Positions 1 through 8,760 of a stretch of 64,000 nucleotides of DNA are shown here, piece after piece (the stretch's first letter is position 1; each line of letters opens with the position of its first letter). Source of the stretch: a bacterium (GTDB lineage Bacteria; Planctomycetota; JAFGQW01). The notes beneath the pieces are model-generated. The model saw only the letters and a program-made list of their open reading frames with translations, was not told the DNA's origin and did no database searches. A program made the translations under genes and the position numbers. The stretch is taken from the NCBI GenBank assembly GCA_030426805.1, contig JAUHXU010000001.1, positions 1,390,861 to 1,454,860 on the forward strand, given 5' to 3'.

Positions 1-157
1 GACCGTGGAGCGTGTCCAGCGGGATCGCGACGTGCGACTGCGCCCCGACCGAACGGTGCGTCATCGACGTGCCCAACAGCGACGCGGCGATCGCGAGCGC
101 AATCACGGTGCACGCCGCGCGCTCGCGCAACGGACCGGACCGTCGGGCGTGATTCAT
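1..157 (-). CDS. N-terminus of a secreted protein of unknown function (partial, runs off the window)
   Basis: The frame opens with ATG at 157 and stays open to the window edge (52 codons). Its N-terminus reads as a classical Sec signal peptide: a basic n-region (MNHARRSGPLRER), a hydrophobic core (TVIALAIAASLLG) and an Ala-x-Ala-like cleavage region near SVGAQS. It begins 38 bases after the fumC stop on the same strand, so co-transcription with fumC is plausible. Too little of the mature protein is present to name a family. The signal peptide is seen directly; export is inferred. Confidence 0.6.
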   Translation of the reverse strand, partial: MNHARRSGPLRERAACTVIALAIAASLLGTSMTHRSVGAQSHVAIPLDTLHG

Positions 158-195
158 CGACGACGTCCCCGGTATCCCGCTCGCGCGGGCGCGAC

Positions 196-1581
196 TCATC
201 CGCCGATCATGTTCTCCGGACGAACGAGTCGATCGAACTCTTCCACCGTCAGGAAGCCCAGCGCTTCCGCAGCGGCCTTCAGCGTCGTCTCCTCGGCGTA
301 CGCCTTCTTGGCCACTTGTGCTGCTTTATCGTAACCGATGTGCTGGTTCAGTGCGGTGACGAGCATCAGCGAATTGTGAAGATTCTCGGCGATTCGCCGG
401 TCGTTCGGCTCGATGCCGACGACGCACTTCTCGGTGAAGCTCTGTGCGGCATCCGCGAGCAACCGGACGCTCTGCAGCACGTTGTAAACGATGACCGGCT
501 TGAAGACGTTCAACTCGAAATGGCCCTGGCTGCCCGCGAAACCGACCGTCACGTCGTTGCCGAGCACTTGCGTGCAGACCATCGTCAACGCTTCACACTG
601 CGTCGGGTTGACCTTGCCGGGCATGATGCTCGACCCCGGCTCGTTGGCCGGCAGCTTCAGTTCGCCGATCCCGCACCGCGGTCCGCTGCCGAGGAGGCGG
701 ATGTCGTTCGCGATCTTGAATAGAGACATCGCGACCGAGCGCAGCGTCCCGCTCAGCTCGACCAGCGCGTCCTTCGTCGCGAGTGCCTCGAACTTGTTCG
801 GCGCCGTCACGAAGTCGATCCCGCTGATGCGCGCGATCGCCGCCGCGACGCGCGTCGCGTATTCCGGGTGCGTGTTGAGCCCGGTGCCGACGGCCGTTCC
901 GCCGAGCGCGAGTTCCTGCACCGCCGGCAACGCACCCTCGACCCGGCGGATCGCGTTCGCGACCATCGTCGTGTAGCCGGAGAACTCCTGCCCGAGCGTG
1001 AGCGGCGTCGCATCCTGCAGGTGCGTGCGACCGATCTTGATCGTCGACGCGAACGCGGTCGCCTTTGCGTCGAGCGCGTCGCGCAACCCGGCGAGCGCCG
1101 GAACCAATGCGCCGATCACCTCGCTCGCGCACGCGACGTGCATCGCGGTCGGAAAGACGTCGTTGGACGACTGCGACATGTTCACGTCGTCGTTGGGGTG
1201 CACGGGCGTCTTCGAGCCCATCTCCCCGCCGGCAAGCTCGATCGCGCGGTTCGCGATGACCTCGTTCGCGTTCATGTTCGTCTGCGTGCCGGACCCCGTC
1301 TGCCACACGACGAGCGGGAAGTGGTCGTCGAGTTTGCCGGCGATCACCTCGTCGGCCGCAGTGACGATGCGCTCGCACTGGGCCGCATCGAGCTTCCCGA
1401 GATCGCGATTCACTTCGGCGGCGGCCCGCTTGACGATCCCGAGCGCGCGGACGAGCGGCTTCGGCATGCGCTCGCCGCCGATCTTGAAGTTCTGCAGCGA
1501 GCGCTGCGTCTGAGCGCCCCAGTAGCGCGACGCGTCGACCTCGACGACACCGAGGGAGTCGGTTTCGCTCCGCGTGGGCAT
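196..1581 (-). CDS. fumC: Class II fumarate hydratase
   Basis: FumC interconverts fumarate and L-malate in the TCA cycle; class II enzymes are iron-independent cytoplasmic homotetramers. The N-terminus [20 protein letters not shown] followed by WGAQTQRS is canonical, and the family signature [11 protein letters not shown] near the catalytic serine loop is intact. THLQDATPL carries the catalytic-base histidine and [12 protein letters not shown] is also present. I chose the ATG at 1581, which has GGAG six bases upstream, rather than the ATG at 1608, because homologues begin at MPTR. The product is 461 residues, usual for the family. It is divergent from the lactate-utilisation fusion gene and sits upstream of a secreted-protein gene. 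Confidence 0.97.
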   Translation of the reverse strand: MPTRSETDSLGVVEVDASRYWGAQTQRSLQNFKIGGERMPKPLVRALGIVKRAAAEVNRDLGKLDAAQCERIVTAADEVIAGKLDDHFPLVVWQTGSGTQTNMNANEVIANRAIELAGGEMGSKTPVHPNDDVNMSQSSNDVFPTAMHVACASEVIGALVPALAGLRDALDAKATAFASTIKIGRTHLQDATPLTLGQEFSGYTTMVANAIRRVEGALPAVQELALGGTAVGTGLNTHPEYATRVAAAIARISGIDFVTAPNKFEALATKDALVELSGTLRSVAMSLFKIANDIRLLGSGPRCGIGELKLPANEPGSSIMPGKVNPTQCEALTMVCTQVLGNDVTVGFAGSQGHFELNVFKPVIVYNVLQSVRLLADAAQSFTEKCVVGIEPNDRRIAENLHNSLMLVTALNQHIGYDKAAQVAKKAYAEETTLKAAAEALGFLTVEEFDRLVRPENMIGG

Positions 1582-1681
1582 GGCGTTCTCCAAGCGTGGT
1601 GCGGCCATCCGCGCGAGCCCGGAAGGAAGGTCGACCGCAGGGGATCGATCGGGGTGACCCCGGGGGCTCCGCGCAAGGGAA

Positions 1682-1717
1682 GGGGCGCCGCCGGGTCATC
1701 CATCCGGCGAGCGCCCC
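1682..1717. other. Strong GC-rich hairpin in the fumC/lutBC divergent region
   Basis: An inverted repeat pairs GGGGCGC (1682-1688) with GCGCCCC (1711-1717) and CGCCGG (1689-1694) with CCGGCG (1704-1709). It leaves one bulged A and a 9-base loop, giving a 13-bp stem. It lies between two divergent genes, where a simple terminator is not expected. It would fall in the fumC 5' leader if that transcript starts further upstream. A smaller GGGG-tga-CCCC hairpin lies nearby. Function is unknown. Confidence 0.45.
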
Positions 1718-1782
1718 TCGATTGCTTCCGTCGGGAAACGTCTTAGCCCATCTGCTCGGCCAGGCAAGCCCGAACGCGGGCC

Positions 1783-1791
1783 TGCTATCAT
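1783..1791 (+). promoter_or_regulatory. Candidate extended -10 element of the lutBC fusion gene
   Basis: TGC-TATCAT reads as an extended -10 (TGN plus TATCAT). It ends eight bases before the ATG at 1800, so transcription would start at or next to the start codon and the message would be nearly leaderless. No good -35 box is visible, which fits an extended -10 promoter. No Shine-Dalgarno sequence precedes the ATG. Confidence 0.4.
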
Positions 1792-1799
1792 CGGGCACG

Positions 1800-3734
1800 A
1801 TGCCCGACCTCCGCTCCCTGCGCCGACGACTCGACCGCGCGCTCGACGATCACGCCGCCGCCGACGCGGTCGGCCGCGCCACCCGCGCGACGTGCGCGAA
1901 GCACGACGCGCTGCGCGAGGCGACCGGCGAGTGGGAGGCGATGCGACGCCGGGCACAGGCGATCCGCCGCGAGGTCGTCGAACACCTCGATCCGCTCGTC
2001 GACGCGTTCGCCGATGCGTGCGCCGACAACGGCATCGAGGTGCATCACACCGCCGACGCGGCCGACGCGCGCGCGACCATCGAAGCCATCGCCCGCGACG
2101 CCGGCGCGCGCACGGCGGTCAAGGCGAAGACGATCGTCGGCGAGGAGATCGGCGTCGCCCGCGCACTCGCAGCCGCGGGCGTGGACACGGTCGAGACCGA
2201 TCTCGGCGCATTCATCGTGCAACTCCGCGGCGAACGCCCGACCCACCTGACCGCACCCGCGATCCACCTGCGCGCCGACGACGTCGGTCACCTGTTCGCC
2301 GCGCGCCTCGGCATCGACTTCACCGCCGATGCCGAGACCCTCGCCGCGCACGCGCGCCGCGTGCTGCGCGAGCGCTTTCTTCGCGCGGACATCGGGATCA
2401 CCGGCGCCAACTTCGGCATCGTCGATTCCGGCGGCGTCGTCGTCGTCGAAAACGAGGGCAACGCGCTGCTGAGCGCGGCCGCGCCGCGGGTCCACGTCGC
2501 GGTGATCGGCATCGAACGGTTGTTGCCCGACCTCGCCTCACTGCCCCTGTTCCTGCGGTTGCTGTGCGGCTCGGCGACGGGGCAGCGCATCACGAGCTAC
2601 GTCCGATGGATCGGCGGTCCGCCGGTTCGCCCAGACGGCGCGATGCACGTCGTGCTCGTCGACAACGGCCGACGCTCGCTCGCGGCTCGTCCCGAAGCGC
2701 GCGAGTTGCTGCACTGCATCCGATGCGGCGCGTGCCAGAACGCGTGCCCGGTCTACCGGCGGATCGGCGGCGCCGGCTACGGCAGCGTCTACGGCGGGCC
2801 GATCGGCGCGACGATCGCCCAGACACTGGAGCCCGATCGTGCGGGCCTCGACGCGTTGCCGTTCGCGTCGACGTTGTGCGGCGCGTGCCGCGACGCGTGT
2901 CCGGTCGCGATCGACCTACCGCACCACCTGCTGCGGCTGCGCGCCGAGGCGAACGCGCGCGGTCGCGTCGGCCCCAAGCGCGCGGCGATGCGGGCGTTCG
3001 CCGCCGCCGCCCGCCGGCCGCGCGCGTTCGCGCTCGCCTCCCGGTTGGTCGCCGCCGCGCTCCCGTGGTCGCGATGGCAGCGCGACCGGTCGTCGCCCCG
3101 GCCGGTCGCGGGTGGTTTCGCCCGAGCGTGGGCGCGGGAGTCCTCGACGACCGCCGATGCCCCGACCCATCACGCGACGACGCCAGCCCTGCACGCGATG
3201 TCGCCCGATGCCGACGGGCCGCACCCCCTCGACGCGCGGTTCGTCGCCGCGGCGACGGCCGTCGCGGCCGAGGTCGTCTCCGAACGGGATCCCGCGGCGG
3301 CCGCGGTCGACGTCGCAGCACGTCTCGGCGACGGCACTCGCGTCGTCGTGCCGGCCGATCCCGCGCTCGATCGCTTCGCCGAAGCCGCGGCGCGCGCCGG
3401 CGCGGTCGTCACGCGGGGCTGCGACCGCGACGCGACCGCGCTGGCCGACGCCGCGATCACGCGCGCGCGGTTCGGCGTCGCCGAGACGGGCACGATCGGG
3501 CTCGATCCGGCGACGCTGCCCGACCCGCTCCTCGCGGCACTCCCGCGCACGCACGTCGTCGTGCTCCCCCGCGCGGCACTCCACGCCGACCTCGCGGACG
3601 CGCTCGCGGCCCGCGACGCCGACGCCCGAGAGTGGCTCCTCGTCACCGGCCCGAGTCGAACCGCCGACATCGAGAAGCGACTCGTACTCGGTGCGCACGG
3701 GCCACGCCGGCTGATCGTCGCACTCGTCGGCTGA
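1800..3734 (+). CDS. LutB-LutC fusion: lactate-utilisation iron-sulfur protein with C-terminal LUD domain
   Basis: The product is 644 residues. Residues about 1-450 match LutB/LldF: an N-terminal LUD-type region with the KAKTIVGEEIG and ITGANFGIVDSGGVVVVENEGN segments, followed by two 4Fe-4S motifs, CIRCGACQNACPVY near residue 306 and CGACRDACPV near residue 360. Residues about 455-644 form a second LUD domain of LutC type, with FGVAETGTIGLDP and a GPSRTADIE motif near the end. LutABC oxidises L-lactate to pyruvate in the cytoplasm. B and C are normally separate proteins; here they are one chain. The LutA partner is not adjacent but lies at 58,945-59,706. The ATG at 1800 follows a -10-like element at leaderless distance. 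Confidence 0.85.
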   Translation: MPDLRSLRRRLDRALDDHAAADAVGRATRATCAKHDALREATGEWEAMRRRAQAIRREVVEHLDPLVDAFADACADNGIEVHHTADAADARATIEAIARDAGARTAVKAKTIVGEEIGVARALAAAGVDTVETDLGAFIVQLRGERPTHLTAPAIHLRADDVGHLFAARLGIDFTADAETLAAHARRVLRERFLRADIGITGANFGIVDSGGVVVVENEGNALLSAAAPRVHVAVIGIERLLPDLASLPLFLRLLCGSATGQRITSYVRWIGGPPVRPDGAMHVVLVDNGRRSLAARPEARELLHCIRCGACQNACPVYRRIGGAGYGSVYGGPIGATIAQTLEPDRAGLDALPFASTLCGACRDACPVAIDLPHHLLRLRAEANARGRVGPKRAAMRAFAAAARRPRAFALASRLVAAALPWSRWQRDRSSPRPVAGGFARAWARESSTTADAPTHHATTPALHAMSPDADGPHPLDARFVAAATAVAAEVVSERDPAAAAVDVAARLGDGTRVVVPADPALDRFAEAAARAGAVVTRGCDRDATALADAAITRARFGVAETGTIGLDPATLPDPLLAALPRTHVVVLPRAALHADLADALAARDADAREWLLVTGPSRTADIEKRLVLGAHGPRRLIVALVG

Positions 3735-3808
3735 GCGTCCGCGGACTTGCGAGCGCGGAAGCGACCGCATAGCCTGGACCCCTTCCCCCGCTTCGGAGAC
3801 CCCCGAGA

Positions 3809-5929
3809 ATGACCCGAGTGCTCGCGACGGCCCTGGCCGCGCTCCTCGCCGCGATCGCATCGACCGCCGCGACCCAACGACCGGTCGACGGCATCACGTA
3901 TTGGCCCGCGGAGACCCGCAAGCGCCAGCTTGCCTACGAACGCGCGCTCAACGCGATCCCCGACGCGGCCCGCATCGCCCGCTACCACGAACGCGTCGCA
4001 TCGATCGCGCACGAGGCGGGAAGCGACGGCGACCGCGAGACGATCGCGATCCTCGAGACGCTGTTCCGCGAGGCCGGCCTCGACGTCGAGCGCCATCCGA
4101 TCTGGGTCTACCTGCCCCGCTTCGTCAACGCGTCGATCGAGATCGTCACCGCGGACGGTTCGATGTCGCTGCCGCTGCGCGAACGGCCGCTCGACGAGGA
4201 CCGCTTCAGCCGCGACCCGGCCCTGCTGCCGGGACACAACGCGTTCGCCGCGTCCGGCGACGTCACCGCGGAGGTCGTCTACGCGAACTACGGGACCCCC
4301 GCCGACTTCGCGAAGCTGCGCGCCCACGGCATCGATTGCACCGGCAAGATCGTGATCGCGCGCTACGGGCGCAACTACCGCGGCTTCAAGGCGAAGTTCG
4401 CGGAAGCGGCCGGTGCCGCCGGGCTCATCATCTACACCGACCCCGCGGACAGCGGCTACGCGCGCGGCATCATGTATCCCGAGGGCGGGTTCGCCAACCC
4501 GTCGCAGATCCAGCGCGGCTCGGTGCTGACACTCCCCTATCCCGGCGATCCGTTGACGCCGTTTCGTCCCGCGACGAAAGACGCGGACCGTCTCGATCCG
4601 AAGGACGTCGCGCTGCCGAAGATTCCGGTGCAGCCGATCGGCTGGGCGGCCGCGCACGAAATCATGAAGCGGATGCGCGGCAAGGGCGTGCCCAGCGGCT
4701 GGCAGGGCGGCTTGCCGCTCGCCTACCGACTCACCGGCGGCGCCGACCTGAAGGTGCGACTGATGGTCGAGCAAGAACGCGCGGTGCGGCCGACCGCGAA
4801 CGTCATCGCGCGCCTGCCCGGCTCGACCCACCCCGAACAGACGATCGTGTTCGGCTGTCACCACGACGCGTGGGGCTACGGCGCCGGCGATCCGATGGCG
4901 GGCATGATCGTGATGCTCGAAGCGGCGCGCGCGCTCGGCGAGATGGCCAAGCGCGGCGAACGACCGGCGCGCACGATCGTCTTCGCCGCGTGGGCGGCCG
5001 AGGAGCCGGGCATCATCGGCAGCACCGAGTGGGTCGAGGCCAACCGCGAGGCGCTCGCGCGCGACGGCATCGCCTACGTGAACCTCGACATGGCCGCGAT
5101 GGGCACGCAGTTTCGCGGCGCGGCCGCACCGGCGTTGCGCGCGATCATCGCGGATGCGACGCGGGCGGTCGCGCAGGTCGGCACGACCGACCGAACCGTG
5201 TTCGACGTCTGGTCCGCCGGTGGCGCCGACGCGACCGCACCCGGACTGCCGCGCATGGGCAGCCTGGGCGGCGGCAGCGATCACGTCGGCTTCTACTGTC
5301 ACGTCGGTGTGCCGTCGGCCGGCATCGGCGTCGGCGGCGCACGCGGGGTGTCGTATCACTCGATCTACGACAACCTCGCGTGGTATCGAAAGGTCGTCGG
5401 AAACTACGACGGGGCGACGATGCTGACGAAGGTCGTCAACGTGCTCGCCGCGCGGCTCGCGAACGCGCCCCTGCTGCCGTACGAGCCCCACCGCATCCTC
5501 GCGCAGTTGCGCTTCGAGTTGACGACGCTCGGTCCGAAGACGGGCCACGGCGCCGAAGCCGCCGACGTCTCGGGACGCACGGTCAAGCTCGAGCGACGGA
5601 TGCGTGACGCGTATCGGCGCATGCGCGTCGGCGTCGCCGCGGGCAAGCTGGCGCCGAAGACCGTCGCGACGCTCAACCGGTGCCTGATCGACTGGGAGCG
5701 CGCGTGGATCGACCCGCGGGGGCTTCCCGAACGCCCGTGGTATCGCAACCTCTACGCCGCGACCGACGAGAACTCCGGCTACGCGGCGTGGCTGCTCCCC
5801 GGTTTGCACCACGCGATCGGCCGACGCGACGCGACGATCGCCGCCCGCGAACTCGACAAGATCGCCGCCGCGGTCGAACGCCTCACCGCGATCCTCGACC
5901 GCATCGAGGCCGCGTTGGCTGCGGAATGA
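3809..5929 (+). CDS. Secreted M28B metallopeptidase, glutamate carboxypeptidase II-like
   Basis: This 706-residue protein has the layout of glutamate carboxypeptidase II and transferrin receptor: signal peptide (about 1-21), protease-associated domain (about 150-260), di-zinc peptidase domain (about 325-570) and a C-terminal TFR-type dimerisation domain (about 600-700). The metal and catalytic residues line up with the family: H351 in GCHHDAW, D361 in GAGDP, E398/E399 in WAAEEPG (general base and ligand), D427 in NLDMA and H517 in SYHSIYD. It should cleave peptides outside the cytoplasm; the substrate is not predictable. The stop is followed directly by a strong inverted repeat. Confidence 0.9.
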   Translation: MTRVLATALAALLAAIASTAATQRPVDGITYWPAETRKRQLAYERALNAIPDAARIARYHERVASIAHEAGSDGDRETIAILETLFREAGLDVERHPIWVYLPRFVNASIEIVTADGSMSLPLRERPLDEDRFSRDPALLPGHNAFAASGDVTAEVVYANYGTPADFAKLRAHGIDCTGKIVIARYGRNYRGFKAKFAEAAGAAGLIIYTDPADSGYARGIMYPEGGFANPSQIQRGSVLTLPYPGDPLTPFRPATKDADRLDPKDVALPKIPVQPIGWAAAHEIMKRMRGKGVPSGWQGGLPLAYRLTGGADLKVRLMVEQERAVRPTANVIARLPGSTHPEQTIVFGCHHDAWGYGAGDPMAGMIVMLEAARALGEMAKRGERPARTIVFAAWAAEEPGIIGSTEWVEANREALARDGIAYVNLDMAAMGTQFRGAAAPALRAIIADATRAVAQVGTTDRTVFDVWSAGGADATAPGLPRMGSLGGGSDHVGFYCHVGVPSAGIGVGGARGVSYHSIYDNLAWYRKVVGNYDGATMLTKVVNVLAARLANAPLLPYEPHRILAQLRFELTTLGPKTGHGAEAADVSGRTVKLERRMRDAYRRMRVGVAAGKLAPKTVATLNRCLIDWERAWIDPRGLPERPWYRNLYAATDENSGYAAWLLPGLHHAIGRRDATIAARELDKIAAAVERLTAILDRIEAALAAE

Positions 5930-5933
5930 ACGC

Positions 5934-5959
5934 GACCCGGGATCAGGCGATCCCGGGTC
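5934..5959. terminator. Probable bidirectional terminator
   Basis: A perfect 11-bp inverted repeat (GACCCGGGATC / GATCCCGGGTC) with a 4-base AGGC loop lies between two convergent genes, five bases after the peptidase stop codon. There is no T-tract, so it would be a non-canonical terminator or a transcript-end stabiliser for both genes. Confidence 0.65.
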
Positions 5960-5986
5960 GGCGTCTCGTGGCAGGAATCGGCGGTC

Positions 5987-7000
5987 TTACAGGTCGGACC
6001 AGCGGAACTCCCAGTCGGACTTGCCCATCTTGACCGGCTTGCCGTCCGCTTCGGCGTACGGGAAGACGAAGTAGTTGAGCTTCTCGCCCTTCTGCGGCGG
6101 CGCGAGCGTGATGTCGCGACCGAACGTCAGCGCGACGCGGCTCTCGCCGAGGTGGCCGAAGAACCACTCGGCCTTCGCCGGATCCTTGTCGGCGACCTTG
6201 TCGGCCTCGGAGATGTCGACCGGGCGCCAGTTCGAGCCGTCATGCCAGTGCGCCCAGCAGTGGTAGCTGTTGTAGCTCGTCTTGCCGGCCTTCATCGGGA
6301 TGCCCATCGTGAACCGCACCGGGATCTTCGCGGCGCGGCCGATGCCGATGAAGCGCGCGTGGAAGTCGGTGCAGTTGCCCTTGCACACGGTCACGGCGCG
6401 CTCGAAGTCGCCCGCGCCGTAGCCCGGCACCTTCTTGTTGTATTCCATGCCGTTGAGCACGTCGTCGTAGATCGCCTTGGCACGCTTCTCGAGCGGCGTC
6501 GAGTCGTCGAGCGCCCCGAGGTCGCGCGCCATCGCGAGCGCCTTGCCGTCGACCGGGATCTTCGAGTTCGCCTTGAGGTAGTGCGCGTTCATCGGCAGCG
6601 TGCCCTGCCCACGATCCTCCCAACGCGTGATGTCGGCCGACCACGACATCTTCATCGGCCCGCTCGGGTTCGCGACCTGCACGTAGGCCATCGGATTGCC
6701 GTAGATCGGGTCGGTCGTGACGCGGTGGCCGGGGATGTTGATCGTCAGGTTGTCGACCTTTTGCACGCGGGGATCGTCCTGCGGCAGCGGGATCCACACG
6801 GCGAGCTCGCTCGTGCCCTCGGGAACGGGCACCGTCACCTCGTAGGTGAAATTGAACGCCCGCGACGGCGGGGTCTCGTTCATCGTCGTGTCGTCGTTCG
6901 AGACTTTCGCGCTCGAGTTGTTGGTCTTGGTCTCGCACGCGACGAGTGCGAACGCGGCCGCGACCAGCGCCGCGGCGTACGGAAAGACGGACTTGCGCAT
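5987..7000 (-). CDS. Transglutaminase-like lipoprotein
   Basis: The 337-residue product starts with a lipoprotein signal (MRKSVFPYAAALVAAAFALVAC), so it is probably lipid-anchored through that Cys. The core is a transglutaminase-like domain with a complete Cys-His-Asp triad: Cys in CKGNCTDFHARF, His in YHCWAHWHDG and Asp in WRPVDIS. An N-terminal beta-sandwich-like region (FNFTYEVTVPVPEG...WIPLPQDD) is typical of bacterial transglutaminase-superfamily proteins. Members act as cysteine peptidases or amidases more often than as crosslinkers; the substrate here is unknown. The ATG at 7000 is chosen because it places the lipobox correctly. It is convergent with the M28 peptidase gene. Confidence 0.85.
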   Translation of the reverse strand: MRKSVFPYAAALVAAAFALVACETKTNNSSAKVSNDDTTMNETPPSRAFNFTYEVTVPVPEGTSELAVWIPLPQDDPRVQKVDNLTINIPGHRVTTDPIYGNPMAYVQVANPSGPMKMSWSADITRWEDRGQGTLPMNAHYLKANSKIPVDGKALAMARDLGALDDSTPLEKRAKAIYDDVLNGMEYNKKVPGYGAGDFERAVTVCKGNCTDFHARFIGIGRAAKIPVRFTMGIPMKAGKTSYNSYHCWAHWHDGSNWRPVDISEADKVADKDPAKAEWFFGHLGESRVALTFGRDITLAPPQKGEKLNYFVFPYAEADGKPVKMGKSDWEFRWSDL

Positions 7001-7322
7001 GGTGTTTGGTTCTCGGCAATTGCCCGCACCGACGGAGCCGACCGACTCCGAGAGTTCACCGTCGCGATGGGGAATCGCGGCGGTCAATCCGTGGATACCG
7101 AACGACCATCGCCGGTACCGGCGTCTCGCGCGGCCAGCAGGCATCGGCCGCACCCGTGAGACGTCCATCAAAGAAGGTAGCGCGCTCGCCCCGAACGCGC
7201 CAGGCTCCGCCGCGAGGCGTTACACTTCCGTGACAAGGAAACGCGGCGTCGCCCCTTTTCGTCGCGGCTCGGGCTCGGCATCCTTGGCACCTTCCCGCTC
7301 GATCTCGCAGAGGACCCCGCCG
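7001..7322. other. Divergent intergenic region (transglutaminase / yedE)
   Basis: The region is about 320 bases between divergent genes. TACACT at 7221-7226 could be a -10 element for the plus-strand gene, which would leave a leader of about 90 bases, but I see no convincing -35. AGAGGA lies eight bases before the yedE ATG. No ORF with family support, repeat or RNA structure stood out. Confidence 0.4.
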
Positions 7323-8402
7323 ATGATGCTCCGCCGCGACGGATCCCCCTGGCTCGCCTTCGCCCTCGTCCTGGCCGCCGGCGCCGCGTGCGCGGCCCTC
7401 GTCGCGCTCGGCAACCCCGGCAACATGGGCGTGTGCGGTGCGTGCTTCCTCCGCGACGCGAGCGGCGCACTCGGATTCTTCTCGAGCAAGGGACCGAAGA
7501 TCTTCCGCCCGGAGTTGATGGGCGTCGTCGCGGGCGCGCTCGTGCTCGCGCTCGCGCGCCGCAATTTCGTCGCACGCTCGGGCAGCTACGCCGCCGCGCG
7601 CTTCGGCCTCGGCGTGTTCATGGCGATCGGCGCGCTCGTGTTTCTCGGCTGCCCGTTCCGGATGATGCAGCGCATCGGTGGTGGCGACGTCAGCGCGATG
7701 ATCGGGCTGCTCGGGTTCGTGCCCGGCGTCGGCGTCGCGGTGTGGTTCGAGAAGCGCGGCTACTCGATCGGTCGCACGACCCCGGCCCCGGCGGCACTCG
7801 GCGCGATCGGCCCGGCGTTCTTCGTCGGCCTCACGGCGCTGTTTCTCGGAGGCGTGCTCGTCGGTCCGGGCCCGGGCGTCGGCGGCCCCCCGGCCCACGC
7901 GCCGTGGTTGCAATCGCTCGGCATCGCGACGGCCGTCGGCGCCGTGCTGTCGGTGACCGGCTTCTGCGTCGTGTCCGGCGCGCGCCAGGTGTTCCTCGCA
8001 CCGAAGCGCATGCTCGTCGCGACCGCGTTGCTCGCCGCCGGCTACGCGGCGGTCGCGATGCTCACGGGCCACTTCTCGCTCGGTGTCGCAGGCCAGCCGG
8101 CGGCGCACGGCGACCACGTGTGGAACGTGCTCGCGCTCGTGCTCGTCGGCCTGACCGCCGCGTTCGCGGGCGGCTGCCCGGTCCGCCAACTCGTGATGAC
8201 CGGCGAGGGCAACGGGGACGCGTTCACGACGACGATGGGCGTCCTCGTCGGCGGCGCGCTCGCACACACGCTCGGCCTCGCGTCGTCGGGCGCGGGCACG
8301 ACAAACGCCGGGCGCGTCGCGGTCGTGATCGGCATCGTCGTCGTCGTGGCCTATGCGGCCGCGATCACCGCGCGCCACCGCGCGGACTCGACTGCGTCGT
8401 AG
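7323..8402 (+). CDS. yedE: YedE-family selenium/sulfur-compound membrane transporter
   Basis: This 359-residue polytopic inner-membrane protein of the YeeE/YedE (PF04143) superfamily has about nine hydrophobic segments. The pore cysteine motifs are all present: GVCGACFLRD near the N-terminus, GCPFRMMQRIGGGD, GFCVVSGARQ, and GGCPVRQLVMTGEGNGDA near the C-terminus. YeeE homologues import thiosulfate. The YedE branch with GNxGNMGVCGACFLRD is the one associated with selenium metabolism in selenium-using genomes, which is relevant because a probable selenoprotein gene lies 5.6 kb away. Transport of a selenium species is inference. The ATG at 7323 has AGAGGA upstream at eight bases; a second in-frame ATG follows immediately. 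Confidence 0.85.
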   Translation: MMLRRDGSPWLAFALVLAAGAACAALVALGNPGNMGVCGACFLRDASGALGFFSSKGPKIFRPELMGVVAGALVLALARRNFVARSGSYAAARFGLGVFMAIGALVFLGCPFRMMQRIGGGDVSAMIGLLGFVPGVGVAVWFEKRGYSIGRTTPAPAALGAIGPAFFVGLTALFLGGVLVGPGPGVGGPPAHAPWLQSLGIATAVGAVLSVTGFCVVSGARQVFLAPKRMLVATALLAAGYAAVAMLTGHFSLGVAGQPAAHGDHVWNVLALVLVGLTAAFAGGCPVRQLVMTGEGNGDAFTTTMGVLVGGALAHTLGLASSGAGTTNAGRVAVVIGIVVVVAYAAAITARHRADSTAS

Positions 8403-8423
8403 CCGCGCACTACAGGTTTCCGC

Positions 8424-8756
8424 ATGAGCGACACGCGGGAATCGAACCTCGTCCGGCTGCTGGCCATCGGGGGCTTCAGTGCGACGCTGGGGCTGATCGG
8501 CTTCGGCGTCGCGATGTTCACGCAGCTGGCCACCGGCTGGCTGCCGCGGCGCGCCCTCGACCCGACCTACCGCCCGGACACCGCCGCCCTCGCCTACAAG
8601 AGCGCGGCCGAAGTCGACGCGCAGAGCGCCGCGGCGGTTCCGGCCTGGGTGGCGTGGGGGATCTGCGGCGCGGCGTGCCTGCTCGGCGTGATGCTGGGGA
8701 TGAAGCTCGCCGCGGTGTTCCTGCACCACGCGGCGAACGTCCAGCGCACCGACTGA
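8424..8756 (+). CDS. Small two-helix membrane protein downstream of yedE
   Basis: The product is 110 residues with two predicted transmembrane helices, about residues 10-32 (LLAIGGFSATLGLIGFGVAMF) and 75-98 (AWVAWGICGAACLLGVMLGM). A hydrophilic stretch of about 40 residues lies between them. I do not recognise the family. It begins 21 bases after the yedE stop on the same strand and probably shares its transcript, so a role with the transporter is possible but unproven. No Shine-Dalgarno sequence is visible before the ATG. Confidence 0.65.
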   Translation: MSDTRESNLVRLLAIGGFSATLGLIGFGVAMFTQLATGWLPRRALDPTYRPDTAALAYKSAAEVDAQSAAAVPAWVAWGICGAACLLGVMLGMKLAAVFLHHAANVQRTD

Positions 8757-8760
8757 TCGT

